Assembly (NCBI GenBank): GCA_963575745.1
Contig: CAUYUJ010017993.1
Location: forward strand, 46,001 to 110,000
Source: Prorocentrum cordatum
Lineage: Eukaryota; Sar; Dinophyceae; Prorocentrales; Prorocentraceae
Direction of reading: 5' to 3'
Length of the DNA stretch: 64,000 bases
Part shown: in pieces, positions 20,396-31,207 of the stretch
How positions within the stretch are numbered: the first letter of the stretch is position 1
Layout: every line of letters starts with the position of its first letter
Notes under the pieces: generated by a model
Told to the model about the DNA's origin: nothing
The model's database searches: none
The model's input: only the letters and a program-made list of their open reading frames with translations
Translations under genes and position numbers: made by a program

Positions 20396-21004
20396 CGTAG
20401 CTCAAGAACAACTCGCGCTGAAGAACAGCTGTCGCGAGAACAGCTCTCTCGTATCATACGAACCACCCTCTCGCATCACAAGAACAACTCGCCCAATCGT
20501 AAGAACAGACGACCCTCCCTGTGGGACGCCTGGGCTGGAAGCGTCTTGATTGTTCCAATCTCCCGATTGTTCCCTTCTGGTGGAGCGTCTGGGCCGGGAG
20601 CGGTCGAGGAGCAGAGAGCGCTTGCATGATCTCTTGCTGTTCCACGGGGCCTCTTGGCACGGGGTGCTCTCAAGATGGCACCGAGGCCAAGCAAGAGCAT
20701 GACGGCGCTGGAAAACGGAAAAACCAAGGCACCTGCGCTGGCAGCCCGGCAGGAACAGGGCCACGAGGCAGGGCGAAAAAAGAACACGATTTTCTTGCAT
20801 TCCCAGGGTGTTCCCTTCGAGGGGGGCGTCTGGGCTGGGAACTCTGGGAGCAAAGACTGCGCGCATGATCTGTTCAACTCTTCCGGTTGCTCCCTCTTGG
20901 CGGGGCGTCTGGGCCGGTTGCGTCTGGGAGCAGAAACTGCGCGCATGCGGTTCCCTGGGCTGGGAGCGTCCGGAAGCAGAGGCGGGTCAAAACCGTCCCA
21001 CAGG
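20396..21004. other. No gene seen; AAGAACA repeat tail and GGGGCGTCTGGGCCGGG repeats
   Basis: 20400-20540 contains CAAGAACAACTCGCGCTG and other AAGAACA words, repeated after block 2 at 21368-21500. From 20540 to 20980 the phrase TTCCCTTCTGGTGGAGCGTC and the words GGGGCGTCTGGGCCGG and GAGCAGAAACTGCGCGCATG recur loosely three to four times. No protein family recognised. Confidence 0.55.
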
Positions 21005-21510
21005 CTGCCCAACACCCGGTGACACGGGTGCCCAGAAACGTGCAAGAGGGGTACCCGAAGCCGTGCCACAAGGGGCCCAACACCCGGTCACAGGGGGTGC
21101 CCAGAACCGTGCCACAGGGGTGCCCAGAACCATCGCACGGGAGAGTTCAAAAGGGAGGCCCATTTCCTTGTCACAGGGGGTGCCCAATTCCCTGTCACAG
21201 GGGGGGGCCTCATTCCCTGTCACAGGAGGGGGAGGGGGCCCAATTCCGTGTCACGGGGGGGGCCCAATTCTCTATCACAGGGGGTGCCCAATTTTCTGTC
21301 ACTGGGGATGTCCAATCCCCTGTCACAGAGGGGGCCCTATTCCCTGCCACAGGGGGGCCCAACATAGCACAAGAACAACTCGCGCTGTCCTAAGAACAGC
21401 TGTCGCAAGAACAACTCTCTCGCACCATACGATCCACCCTCATGTAATTATGACAAAAACGACTCGTCCTCGTCATACGAACGACTCACGGAATCGTGCG
21501 AACTGACAGC
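21005..21510. repeat. Tandem array of CCCTGTCACAGGG hairpin units, block 2, with tail
   Basis: About 13 units like those at 20091-20395 (GGTGCCCAATTCCCTGTCAC, AGGGGG), then a tail from about 21368 that matches the tail of block 1. Array plus tail therefore occurs twice, about 970 bp apart. Confidence 0.85.
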
Positions 21511-22319
21511 TTTTGCCCCCCCCCCCCCCCCTCCCCCCTCGTTCTGCTTCCCATCGCCCATCGCAGCCCCCCGTCGTCGTCGTCGCTGCCCCTCTTCTGC
21601 CCCAGGCGAGGGCGGAGGTGATCATCCTTTCGGCCACGTCGGATAGACATAGGGCCGCTGGCATTCGAGCATTCGAGGTTATCATGCGGCACACTTCCCA
21701 GGCATCACAGAGGCCGAGGCCCTGTCCATCGAAGATGGCGGCCACCAGGTCATGACGGTGGGGGGATTGAGGAGGAGGGGGAGGGGGGGAAGGAGTGGGA
21801 TTAGGAGACGTAGAGGGAGGGCACACTCAGAACCACGAGAAGGAGGAGGAGGAGGAGGAGGAGGACAAGGGGGAGCACGCATGGACTGAAATGTAGGTTT
21901 ATTCCTCCTCACACGCGAGGAGGGGAAGGATGATCCAGATGGAGGGGAAGGAGGAGAAGGAGGAGGAGCATACGAGGGAGGATCAGGACCAGAAGCATGA
22001 TAATCCGCCGACCCTTTCGACATGTAGAAGCGGCTGCTCCATTTGACTCGTCTTCGTCGAAGCTGTCGTCATCGTCGTCGTCGTCGTCGCCGTCGCCGTT
22101 GCCGCTCACTCTCTTTCCCTGGGCCCGTCGCCGCTCTCCCCTTTTCATGGGCCCTCCTTCTGAAGCGCGCCAGCCAACGCGAAATTGAGCAACGTCGTAA
22201 TTGAGTCGAAGGGGAAGCTCCTTCCATTTGATCCCTTCCCCGCCAGGGCGGGGGAAGGGTCCGGGGGGGTGGTCCTGGGGGGTGGTCCGGGGGAGGGGGT
22301 CCCGGGTCAGAATGCCATG
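21511..22319. other. No gene seen; C-, GGA- and GTC-rich low complexity
   Basis: A run of C at about 21519-21530, GGAGGA runs at 21840-21870 and CGTCGT runs at 22070-22095. Open frames are compositional. Confidence 0.5.
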
Positions 22320-22960
22320 CAGCCTCCCCTGGGGGCCCGGGGCCCAAAAAAGTACCAAGACGAGCCAAGAGTGCCCAAAGAGGCCCCCAAGACGGTCCAA
22401 GAGGACCCCGAATCGCCAAACGATCGGTACAAGACGTCTTTACGTCCTCCACACGGCCCAAGGCTAGAAGACGCCCCAAGAGGCCTCGAAAAGCACTCCC
22501 AATAGAGCCTCAAGAGGCAACATCCATTGGCTTCCCTCAATTATTCTAAGGATTTGGGCGTTGTCGCCTTCTCAACTTCCCGACATCCCAAACCGGCCGA
22601 AGAGGCTCCAACGGTCGGTCCAAAAGGCCTCAAAAGAGGGCCCCGAAACGGACCAAAAAGGGCCCGAAGACGGCCCCAGACGCCTGCAAAACGGCCCGAA
22701 AGGCCCCCGAGAAGGCTCCAAGAGGGCGCCCAAACAGGGGAACCAAACGGACGTCGCAAGCCTTCGGCCCCGAGCGGCCCCCAGGAGGCCCCCAAGAGGC
22801 CCCCAAGAGGCCCCCAGGAGGCTCCAAGAGGCCCCCTCGGAACCCCCAAGGGGCTCCCTCGAGGCCTCCAAAATGCTCCCCTGGGGCCCCCCCCAGACAG
22901 CCCCCCAGAGGCTTCCGAGAGCGCTCCGAAAAGACCCGAAACAGAATCCCTGAGGACTCT
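22320..22960. repeat. Family H cluster 1: degenerate CCCCAAGAGGCC minisatellite
   Basis: Degenerate tandem words of 12-17 bp (GCCCCCAAGAGG, CGGTCCAAGAGG, CCCCAGGAGG). Near 22555 the segment GGGCGTTGTCGCCTTCTCAA, CTTCCCGAC resembles the flanks of clusters at 45105-45150 and 55540-55580. Plus frames read Pro-Lys-Arg-Gly and minus frames Gly-Leu-Trp-Ala, purely from the repeat. Confidence 0.75.
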
Positions 22961-22972
22961 GACCCACGTCAG

Positions 22973-22988
22973 CGTCGTCGTCGTCGTT

Positions 22989-23051
<63 letters not shown>
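22973..23051. repeat. (GTC)n microsatellite
   Basis: Near-perfect GTC/CGT run of about 26 triplets. Confidence 0.95.
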
Positions 23052-23099
23052 CCACTTCATGGTCGGCGGCACCGGCCGCAAGGTTTTCGCAATAACGAT

Positions 23100-23165
23100 G
23101 ACGACGTTCTGATGGTGGTGGTGGTGATACTGGCGATGGGGAAGATGATGCGGATGGTGATTGTA

Positions 23166-23239
<74 letters not shown>

Positions 23240-23335
23240 AACGATGACGATGACGATGATGAGGATGATGATGATGATGATGATGATGGTGACGGCGGTG
23301 ATGATGATGGTGATGTTGATGGTGATGTTGATGAT
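23100..23335. repeat. (ATG)n microsatellite with GAC/GGT variants
   Basis: ATG/GAT triplets, longest perfect part about 23169-23238. Poly-Met, poly-Asp and poly-His frames are compositional. Confidence 0.95.
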
Positions 23336-23379
23336 GCAAAGGAGGTCGTTGACGATGGGTGGCGACGGGAACTGGGAGG

Positions 23380-23610
23380 TCATCAGAAACAGAACTGCGG
23401 GGTTAAGTCGCCCCGACCCCAGGGTAAGCGCCAGCCCGCGGAAAACTGAACTCCAGAGTTAGGTCGCCGCGAAGCTGGCGGACGCAACAGCTTGGAACGT
23501 ATTCAATTCCAGAATTACGTGATTCCCACGCTGGGTGCACCAGCCCGGGACCGACTTGAATCCGGAGCTAAGTCGCCGCAGCGCTGGGTTGGATGTTGCG
23601 ACGACTTAAC
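23380..23610. repeat. Tandem repeat, about 62-70-bp unit, three copies
   Basis: Successive diverged units contain GGGGTTAAGTCGCCCCG, AGAGTTAGGTCGCCGCG and GGAGCTAAGTCGCCGCAGCG, each followed by a CTGG or CCAG stretch. Unknown nature. Confidence 0.6.
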
Positions 23611-24025
23611 AGGAGGGTTGTTAAAGAGCACCACGATGCGTGCTGGGAAAACGCCACAACGCCGAAGCAACAGCCAGCAATTGTGCGCACTTGTAGTGTG
23701 GGCACGGAATAGGCAACATGCACAATATCAATCGAAAATAGCAGCGGATGGCGTCGGTTATCAAGGGTACACGCTGGTGTTTCTTACGTGGAGCTTCTAC
23801 AACATGCTACCCATCGCGGGCCCCACACAGCGGTTTCTTGCAACCTATGTGGTGCAACCTACGTGGTGCAATATAAATCTCACTTCTCGCACAACCATCC
23901 CACCCACCCACCCGCAACTTGGTTTGCAGAACCCATGCGCCAGCGATTGTGATGAGTGCTTGCTAATGGCTGGTGCATCTCTATGGCCGCGCTAGCACGC
24001 GCATGCTCGCGCGCGAAGCGGCCAG
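23611..24025. other. No gene seen; sequence beyond the truncated LINE-2
   Basis: Unique sequence with a short GTGGTGCAA duplication near 23850. A 168-codon plus frame covers it but shows no known motif. Confidence 0.4.
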
Positions 24026-24735
24026 CTAACTACTTTGGCGCGACCGACGCGGCCGCGGTGGCGCGGACCGCTGGGCACTCCCCAGCGGTCTTTCATGGTA
24101 TGTTTTGAGGAAAGCATTGAAAACAACTCGGATTAGCGGATCTCCCTGCCGCGTCCCTCTCTCGAGGCGATCTACTCGACTGCTGCATTCCGAGCAAGCC
24201 TGGCCCGCCTGCCCTCCGCGCAGACCCGAAAGGACTCGAACATATTGATTTGGGGATTGTAGCGCGCGCAGGGATTCCCAAACGCACTCGTGCGAGACGG
24301 AGCCGGGCGCCATCTCAAAATCAACCGCTGCGATCCAAATTTCAACGCCAGGCTCCCAGCATATCTGCTGTATTTGCGCCAATCTGAGAAAGTGACCATT
24401 GCAGACAAAACCTTTGCGAAATCGAGCTTGCTCACAAATTGCTGCGTTTCTAAAATGGCTGCGGCCGTTCAAGCAACGCCTAAAAAGTATTGCTCGGTAC
24501 TTTTCCTGCAACATCGGGCCCCCATGTTGAAGGGCACCGTGGCGCGGGAGTGTCTCCACGCTCCTCTTCTTCGGCCAGGAGATCGGTGAAACACGCCGCT
24601 AAAGCCTCCATCAGTACAGGCCCTCCGCACTTGCCCATTTCCCCCACGATGCCTTCGCTCCCAGGGGCCTTCCCCTTCTTTGGGCGTTCGGCTTGTCGTC
24701 TCACCTCCTGCGCCGTTGCGGGCAGAATCACGGCA
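24026..24735 (-). pseudogene. LINE-2 reverse transcriptase, 3'-truncated
   Basis: The upstream frame (24731-24480) reads KKGKAPGSEGIVGEMGKCGG, the common segment GKA-x-G-x-DGI-V-x-EM before RT. The next frame (24559-24026) reads EQARFRKGF, then AAVDFEMAPGSVSH (motif A, where the usual A-F-D-S is A-P-G-S, so one Asp is lost) and RGTRQGDPL (motif B, intact). Motif C is missing because the similarity ends near 24060. A frameshift lies at about 24560. RT identity is secure. Confidence 0.8.
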
Positions 24736-25250
24736 CCGACCTGGGCGCGCTGAGCTGGTCCGCCGGGCCGGTCAGGGCAGTACCGCTGCGGAATAGAAGT
24801 CTTCGTAAGACGTAGCTACCACCTTTACTATACATTGCTTACCTGTCTGCTCTCGCCCATCGTGGTCGGTCGCGCTGGTGAGCTGCGCTTTGCGCCAAGT
24901 TCCGACAACCGCGGAAAATCCGGAGAATTTGACCGATGTTCTTTTGCTTTCGTGTCCGTTCAAACTTCTGGAGCTCTTTTTTGCTTATCCTCGCTGATCA
25001 CCTTCGCTGGCCGATTGTGTGCCCCTCTGGCGTCGCGTCGCGCTCTCCTTCCGCATTCCAGCGGCCGTTCTTACTTTTGACCTGCTGGAGCTGCACACAC
25101 GAATCTGCCAATGACTGCATAAGCGAGCGCTCAATGAAGTGGCATACGTCGTCAATTTGAGACGGGTTTTCAATACCTGGACGGTTGTCCTCGATCATGC
25201 TCTCAACAATGTCGGACAACAAGCTTACTGACGACGGGGGCCATCGTCTT

Positions 25251-26167
25251 TCAGTGGGCTTTATCATGCTTCGCTTGTCGCCCACATGAGCTCCGATTCT
25301 CAATCCAAGATACGGATTGGTGGTCGGCTCCAGCGTTGACGCTGCTCGTGGCCGCCGTGTATGCGACCATATCCAAAGCGCCCGCGCCAATGCAGAAGTA
25401 ATCAATTTGACGACGAACTCCTGCGTGGATGTGTGTCCACTGCTGATCAATTTCTTTGGGGATCACACGTGCTGGCCACCGCAAGGCGCTCAGACCAGGC
25501 CCACGGTGCCATCGGGAAGTCCTGGTCACTTGGTTGTCCCATCAAACGTGCTCGTCCACACGATCGTCTGCCAGATGCTTTGCCTGAGCTCCAGTCGCAG
25601 TATTCCAATCCCCACCAACAATGGAATCCATGTTTTCCTCTCTGCATCAGCATTGCACCTGGACAGAGCATTGTGCACGACCTCAACCTCTGCGTTTGGC
25701 AAGTAAGCAGAACATAACTTCCATCAAAGCATTTGGCAAGACATCGTTTGGCAAAGAAGCGTTTGGCAAGACATGATGTTCTTGCGACTGCGGCCGGAAA
25801 TAACGTGCATCCAGCAGACTAGCGCCGTACAAAGGAAACATTGAAGACGACCATCGCGAATGCAATCGCATCGCCACCCCGACTTTTCCCGGAGCGCCTC
25901 CGGAGCCACAGAAAATATGACCATTGCCCAAGTCAAACTGCTCCTCACTATGCTCCCGACATGACTCGTTGAGCAAAAATCAATTCCCACTTTGGTATCG
26001 TATCTACCTCCACCAGTAAGTCTGTGAAGTGCGCTCCCGTCGCTTGACAACAAATTGTTACATAGCATGACAACCAAGAGATGCGTCTGGTCCGCATTGG
26101 GCCCAACCCCAACAACGGCAAAATCGACCTTCCGTGGTCGATTGTGGAAACCTTGTGCGTGCACCGG
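25251..26167 (-). pseudogene. LINE-2 APE-type endonuclease, frameshifted
   Basis: Minus-strand order: an N-terminal segment with DGSALHRLTGGG (about 26040); ESCREHSEEQF, then GHIFCGSGGAPGKVGVAMRL (about 25970-25870), matching the E-x-WRE and LGSGGTPGK-x-GVA-x-x-LH signatures of this endonuclease class; then, in other frames, a Gly-Asp-Trp-Asn-like remnant near 25610, RQIDYFCIG and ADHQSV (about 25400-25310). The final Asp-His is kept. The usual E-T-W-R-E reads E-S-C-R-E. A short duplicated word, TTTGGCAAGAC, sits at 25733-25772 inside the coding region. At least two frameshifts; inactive. Confidence 0.72.
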
Positions 26168-26376
26168 GCCTCTCGTAGGCCCTACTCTCGATCAGCCCGC
26201 GGTGCCCTCATAGATTTCACCACCACCTCCTTTATGGTATCCTCCTCCGTCGCCGGCACCTCGCTGTCGTCCGTGATCCATGTCATCTTCTCGAACTATC
26301 CACGCCACGAATCCCGAGGCTGACAAACCCACAGGAACCGACGGGAGCGTCCGAAAACCTGGCAAGACGCCAGATT
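26168..26376. other. LINE-2 upstream flank; no gene seen
   Basis: Short unique sequence between the LINE-2 endonuclease start and a family D element. It may include the LINE-2 5' region. Confidence 0.4.
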
Positions 26377-26551
26377 GGAAGAACAACATCCTTTGGAGGT
26401 CCACACGGATTTGTGAGATCCGCTCTGGAACCCCTCCCTGGCGCGCGGTGCTCGCCAGTGGCGGCGCCGGAGGAGCCGCCAGGGGGATCCGAGCGCCGAT
26501 GAAAGAAATCCGCGCGGAACTCCGAACATTCATGTTTATGCAGTTTCTTCT
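26377..26551. mobile_element. Family D inverted-repeat element, copy 1
   Basis: Left end GGAAGAACAACATCCTTTGG leads to GGAGGTCCACACGGATTT. Right end AAATCCGCGCGGAACTCCGA leads to CATGTTTATGCAGTTTCTTC. The ends are imperfect inverted repeats of about 60 bp. The core GGCGGCGCCGGAGGAGCCGC is shared with 52463-52659. Non-coding. Confidence 0.75.
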
Positions 26552-26559
26552 ATGACAAA

Positions 26560-26582
26560 GTGTGTGTGTGTGTGTGTGTGTG
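26560..26582. repeat. (GT)n microsatellite
   Basis: About eleven GT dinucleotides. Confidence 0.9.
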
Positions 26583-26688
26583 CGAAAGGCGAGCCGCGGA
26601 CTCTCAGAATTGGTGCTATCATATTCTAAACGAACACGCCCTGTGGATGAGTCCCCCGCAACTGCTTAGACGCACGTGGTGCTTCCTA

Positions 26689-26850
26689 CAGGGCAGTTTT
26701 TAATACATGGGATCTTTTGAAATATAAAATTTTAATGCATGACTATTTTATGAATAAATTTATGCATGAACTTACCGTTGTTTTTAATGCTAGCTTCCTG
26801 CATTTTTAACACATGATCCGCACGCGGAGCATGTATTAAAAACAGCACTG
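26689..26850. mobile_element. AT-rich mariner/Stowaway-like miniature element (TA flanks)
   Basis: A 162-bp AT-rich island in GC-rich DNA. It starts CAGGGCAGTTTTTAATACAT and ends ATGTATTAAAAACAGCACTG, terminal inverted repeats of about 21 bp with two to three mismatches. TA at 26687-26688 and 26851-26852 flanks it. The C-A-G start and TA target fit Tc1/mariner-type MITEs. No coding capacity, single copy here. Confidence 0.85.
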
Positions 26851-26989
26851 TAGGATCGTGGCGCGCGCCTGTACATGTGTAGCACGCTGCCGAATGCCAC
26901 GACCTGCGCTCTCGAGGGGCCCGCCGTCCGGCGCACGGGTTTGAGCTCGACTTGTTTTGCTTCGGCAGAAACCCTCCACCTCCCAGCGG

Positions 26990-28434
26990 CGGCGCGCGCC
27001 GACGACGAATACGACGACCACGACGACGATGGCGACTTCCACGCCGTCGACGGCGACCGCGACGGGCGGCCGCGGCGACGCGACCCCTGGCGGCAAAGCG
27101 CGCACACGGCCTTCACGGCCGCGCCGCCTCTCGGCGCCACCGGCGCCACCGAGAAGACGGCAAGTTGCCGGGCGTCCACCGTGGCGCTCCTGCAGGGGGC
27201 ACGTCGCCGCCGCCGCCCGTCGACGGCGTCCAAGTCCTCGCCGTCTCCGTCGCCGTCTTCGTGGTCGTCGTCGTTTTCGTCGTCGGCAGCGTCGGCGTCG
27301 TCGTCGTCGGTAGCGTCGGCGTCGGCGGCGTCGTCGTACCCGCAATCCCTGTCGTCGCCGTAGTCGTCGTCGTCATCGTCACCGTCGCCGTCGCCACCGT
27401 CGCCGTCGCCGTCGTCGTCGCAGTCGCCGCCGCCGTCGCCGTCGCCGTCGTCGTGGTCGATGTCATCGTAGTCGTCGACGTCGGCGTCGGCGTCTCCGTC
27501 GCCGTTGGCAGCGGCGTCGTCGTCGTCGTCGTCGTCGTCACCGTCGCCGTCGCGGTCGCCGTCGTCGTCGTCGTCGTCATCGTCGTCGTCGCCGTCGCCT
27601 CCGTCGCCGTCGTCGCAGTCGCCGCCACCGTTGGCGGCGTTGTCGCCGTCACCGGCGTCACTGTCGCCGTCGTCGCCGTCGCCGTGGGCGTCGGCATCGT
27701 CGTCGCCGTCGTCGGCCCCAGAATCGGTGTCGGCGTCGCCGTCGCCGTCCTCGTCTCCATCGCCGTCGTCGCGATCATCGTCGTCTTCGTCGTCGTCGGT
27801 TGCTTCGGCGTCGTCGCCGTCGTCGGCGTCATCGTCGGCCTCGCCGCAGTCCCAGTCGTCGCTGTCGCTGTCTCTGTCGCCGTCGTCGCCGTCGCGTGGT
27901 CGTCGTCGTCGTCGTCACCGCCGTCATGGTCGTGGTCGTGGTCGCGGTCGTGGTCATCGTCGTCGTCATCGTCATCGGTGGCGTCACCGTCGCCGACGAC
28001 GTTGGCATCGGCGTCGTCGTCGTCGTCAGCGCCGCCGTCGCCGTCGCCGTCGCCGTCGTCAAAGTCTTCGGCGCGGTCGTGGCCGTCATCACAGTAGCAA
28101 CCGCCGTCGGCGTCGCTGTCTCCGTCGCCGCCGTCCCAGTCGCCATTGTCGCCGTCGCCGTCGGCGTCGGCGTCGCCGTCGTCGGCGCCGGCGTCGTCGT
28201 CGGCGTCGGCATCGGCATCGGCGTCGGCGTCTCCGTTTCCGTGGTTAGTCGTTGTCGTCTTCGTCGTCGTCGGCGTCGGCGTCGACGCCGTCGCCGTCGC
28301 CGTCGGCGTCATTGTTGTCGTCGCCGTTGCCACAGTCCACGCTGGCGGCCGGCGCCGTCGCCGTCGCTGTCGCCGTCTCCGTCGCCGTCGTCGTCGTCGT
28401 GGTCGTGGTCGTGGTCGCCGACGACGTGCTCGTG

Positions 28435-28467
<33 letters not shown>

Positions 28468-29666
28468 GTCACCGTCGCCGTCGCCGTCGCTGTCGCCGTC
28501 GCCGTCGCCGCCTTCGCTGTCGTCGCAGTCGCCGCTGCCGTCAGCGTCGTTGTCGCCATCGCCGTCGTCACGGTTGTGGTAGTCGCCGTCGCCGTGAGCA
28601 TCGCCGTGGGCGTCGCCGTCGTCGGCGTTGGCGTCGGCGTTGGCGTCGGCGTCGGCGTCTCTGTCGCCGTCGTCGTGGTCGTCGTCGCCGTAGCCGTCGG
28701 TGGCGTCAGCGTCGTCGTCGTCGGCGTCGGCGTCGTCGTGGGCGTCGTCGTCGTTGCCGTCGCCGCAGTCCCCGTCGTCGCCGTCGCCGTCGCTGTCTCT
28801 TCCTCCGTCGCCAACGTCGCCGTCGCCGTCGACGTCGTCGGTGTCGTCGGCGTTGTCGCCGTCGGCGTCGGCGTCGTCGTCGTCGTCGGTGGCGTCGCCG
28901 TCGCCGTGCGCGTCGCCGTTGGCATTGTCGTCGTCGTCGGCGTCGGCGTCGCCGTCGTCGTGGGCGTCGTCGTATTCGTCGTCGTCGGTGGCGTCGGCGT
29001 TGTCGCCGTCGCCACCGTTGCCGCAGTCCCCGTCGTCGCCGTCACCGTCGCTGTATGTGTCTCCGTCGCCGTCGTCGTCGCCGTCGTCGCCGCCGTCGTC
29101 GTTTCCGTCGCCGTCGTCGTCGCCGTCGTCGCCGTCTTTGTGATGGTCGTGGCCGTGGTCGTGGTCGTGGTCGTGGTCGTCGTCGGTGGCGTCGCCGTCG
29201 CCGTCGCCGTTGGCATCGGCGCGGTCGACGTTGTCGTCATCATCGCCGTCGCAGTCGCCATGGCTGTCGCCGCCGTCGTCGTCGTCGCAGTCGTCGCCGA
29301 CGTCGCCGTCGCCGTCGCCGTCGTTACAATCGCCATCGTCGCCGTGGCCGTGGGCGTCGGCGTCGCCGTCGTCGTCGTCGGCGTCGGCTTCGGCGTCACC
29401 GTCGCCGTCGTCGTGGTCGTCGTCGTCTTCGTCGTCGGTTGCGTCGGCGTCGTCGCCGTCGTCGTCGGCGTCGGCGACATCGTCATCGTCGACGCCGTCG
29501 CCGCGGTCCTGGTCGTCGCCGTCGCCATCGCTGTCTCTGTCTCCGTCGCCGTCGTCGCCATCGCCGTCGCCGTCGTGGTCGTCGTCAACGTCGTGGCCGT
29601 GGTCGTGGTCGTGGTCGTCGTCGTCGTCGTCGGTGGCGTCGCCGTCGCCGTCGCCGTTGGCATCGG

Positions 29667-29697
<31 letters not shown>

Positions 29698-31172
29698 ACC
29701 GTCGCCGTCGCCGTCGATTTCGCCGTCGCCGTCGCTGTCGCCGCCGTCGCCGCTGTCGCCCTCGTCGCAGTCGCCGCCTGCCGTCGCCGTAACTGTCGTC
29801 GTCGTTGTCGTCGCCGTCGCCGTCGTCGTCGTCGACGTGGGCGTCGGCGCCGCCGTCGTCGTCGTCGTGGTCGGCGTCGGCGTCGTCGTCCCCGTCGCCG
29901 TCGTAATAGTCGTCGTCGTCTTCGTCGTTGTCGGTGGCCTCGGCGTCGTCGATGTCGTCGTCGGGGCCGGCGTCATCGTCATCGTCGCAATCGTCACAGT
30001 CCCTGTCGTCGTCGTGGTTGTCGTGATCGTCGTCGACGTGGTCGTTGTCGTCGTCATCGTCGAAGTCGTCGCCGTCGTCGTCGTCGTCAATGTCGTCGTC
30101 GTCGTCGTCTTCGTCGCCGTCGCCGTCGTATTCGTTGTCGCCGCCGCCGTCGTATTCGTTGTCGTCGTCGTCGGTGGCGTCGCCGTCGCCGTTGGCATCG
30201 GCGTCGTCGTCGTCGTCGTCACCGTCGCCGTCGCCTCCGTCGCCGTCGGCGCAGTCGCCGCCGTCGTCGGCGTCTTTGTCGGCGTCGCCGTCAAAGTCGC
30301 CGTCGTCGCCGTCGCCGTGGGCGTCGGCGTCGCCGTCGTCGTCGTCGGCGGCGTCAACGTCGTCGTCGCCGCAGTTCTCGTCGACGCCGTCGCCATCGCT
30401 GTCCCTGTCTCCGTCGCCGTCGTCGCCGTCGCCGTCGCCGCCGTGGCCGTCGTCACCGTCATCGTGATGGTCGTCGTCGTCGTCCTCATGGTCGGCGTCG
30501 TAATCGTCGGCGGCGTCGCCTTTGGCATCGCCGTCGCCGTCACCTTCGTCGTCAGCGTTGCCGTCGCCGTTGGCATCACCGTCGCCTTCGTCGTCGCCGC
30601 CGTCGCCGTCGTCGACGTGGCCGCCATCGTCGCCGTCGCTATCGTCGTCGCCGTCGTCACAGTCGCCGTCGTCGCCGTCGCCACCGTCGTCAGCGTCGCT
30701 GTCCCCGTCTTCGGCGTCGGCGTGGAGTCGACGTCGGCATCTCCGTCGCCGTCGTGGTGGTCGTCGTCGTCGCCGTCGTCGTCGGTGGCGTCGACGTTGT
30801 CGCCGCTGTCGTCGGCGTCGGCGTCATCGTCGTCGTCGCCGTCGTCGCAGTTCCCGTCGTCGACGTCGCCGTCGCCGCCGACGTCGTCGTCGTCGCCGTC
30901 CGTCGTCGCCGTCGTCGTGGTCGTCGTCGTCGTCGTCGTTGGTGGCGTCGCCGTCGCCGTCGCCGTTGGCATCGGCGTCGTCGTCTTCGCCGTCGCCGTT
31001 GCCGTCCCCGACGTCGCCGTCGTCGCAATCAGCGCCGCCGTCGCCGTCGCTGTCGCCGTCGCTGTCGTCACAATTGTCGTCGTCGAGGTCGCTGTGGACG
31101 CCGTCGACGCCGTCGTCAGCGTCGGCGTCGGCGTCGGTGTTGGCGGCGGCGGCGGCGTCGGCGTCTCCGTCG

Positions 31173-31207
<35 letters not shown>

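Larger units (their letters stand above)
24026..26167 (-). mobile_element. LINE-2: minus-strand non-LTR retrotransposon fragment
   Basis: Read on the minus strand, endonuclease sequence (about 26167-25290), linker (about 25290-24750) and RT fingers and palm (about 24730-24060) are in order but split over at least four frames. The RT stops soon after motif B, so motif C, thumb and 3' end are absent. LINE copies usually lose the 5' end, so loss of the 3' part points to later deletion or rearrangement. It is a different lineage from LINE-1 and LINE-3 by motif wording. Confidence 0.8.

Noticed and set aside
23492-23995. 168-codon plus frame next to LINE-2 as a transposase
   Set aside because: No catalytic triad or known signature; it begins in a tandem repeat.
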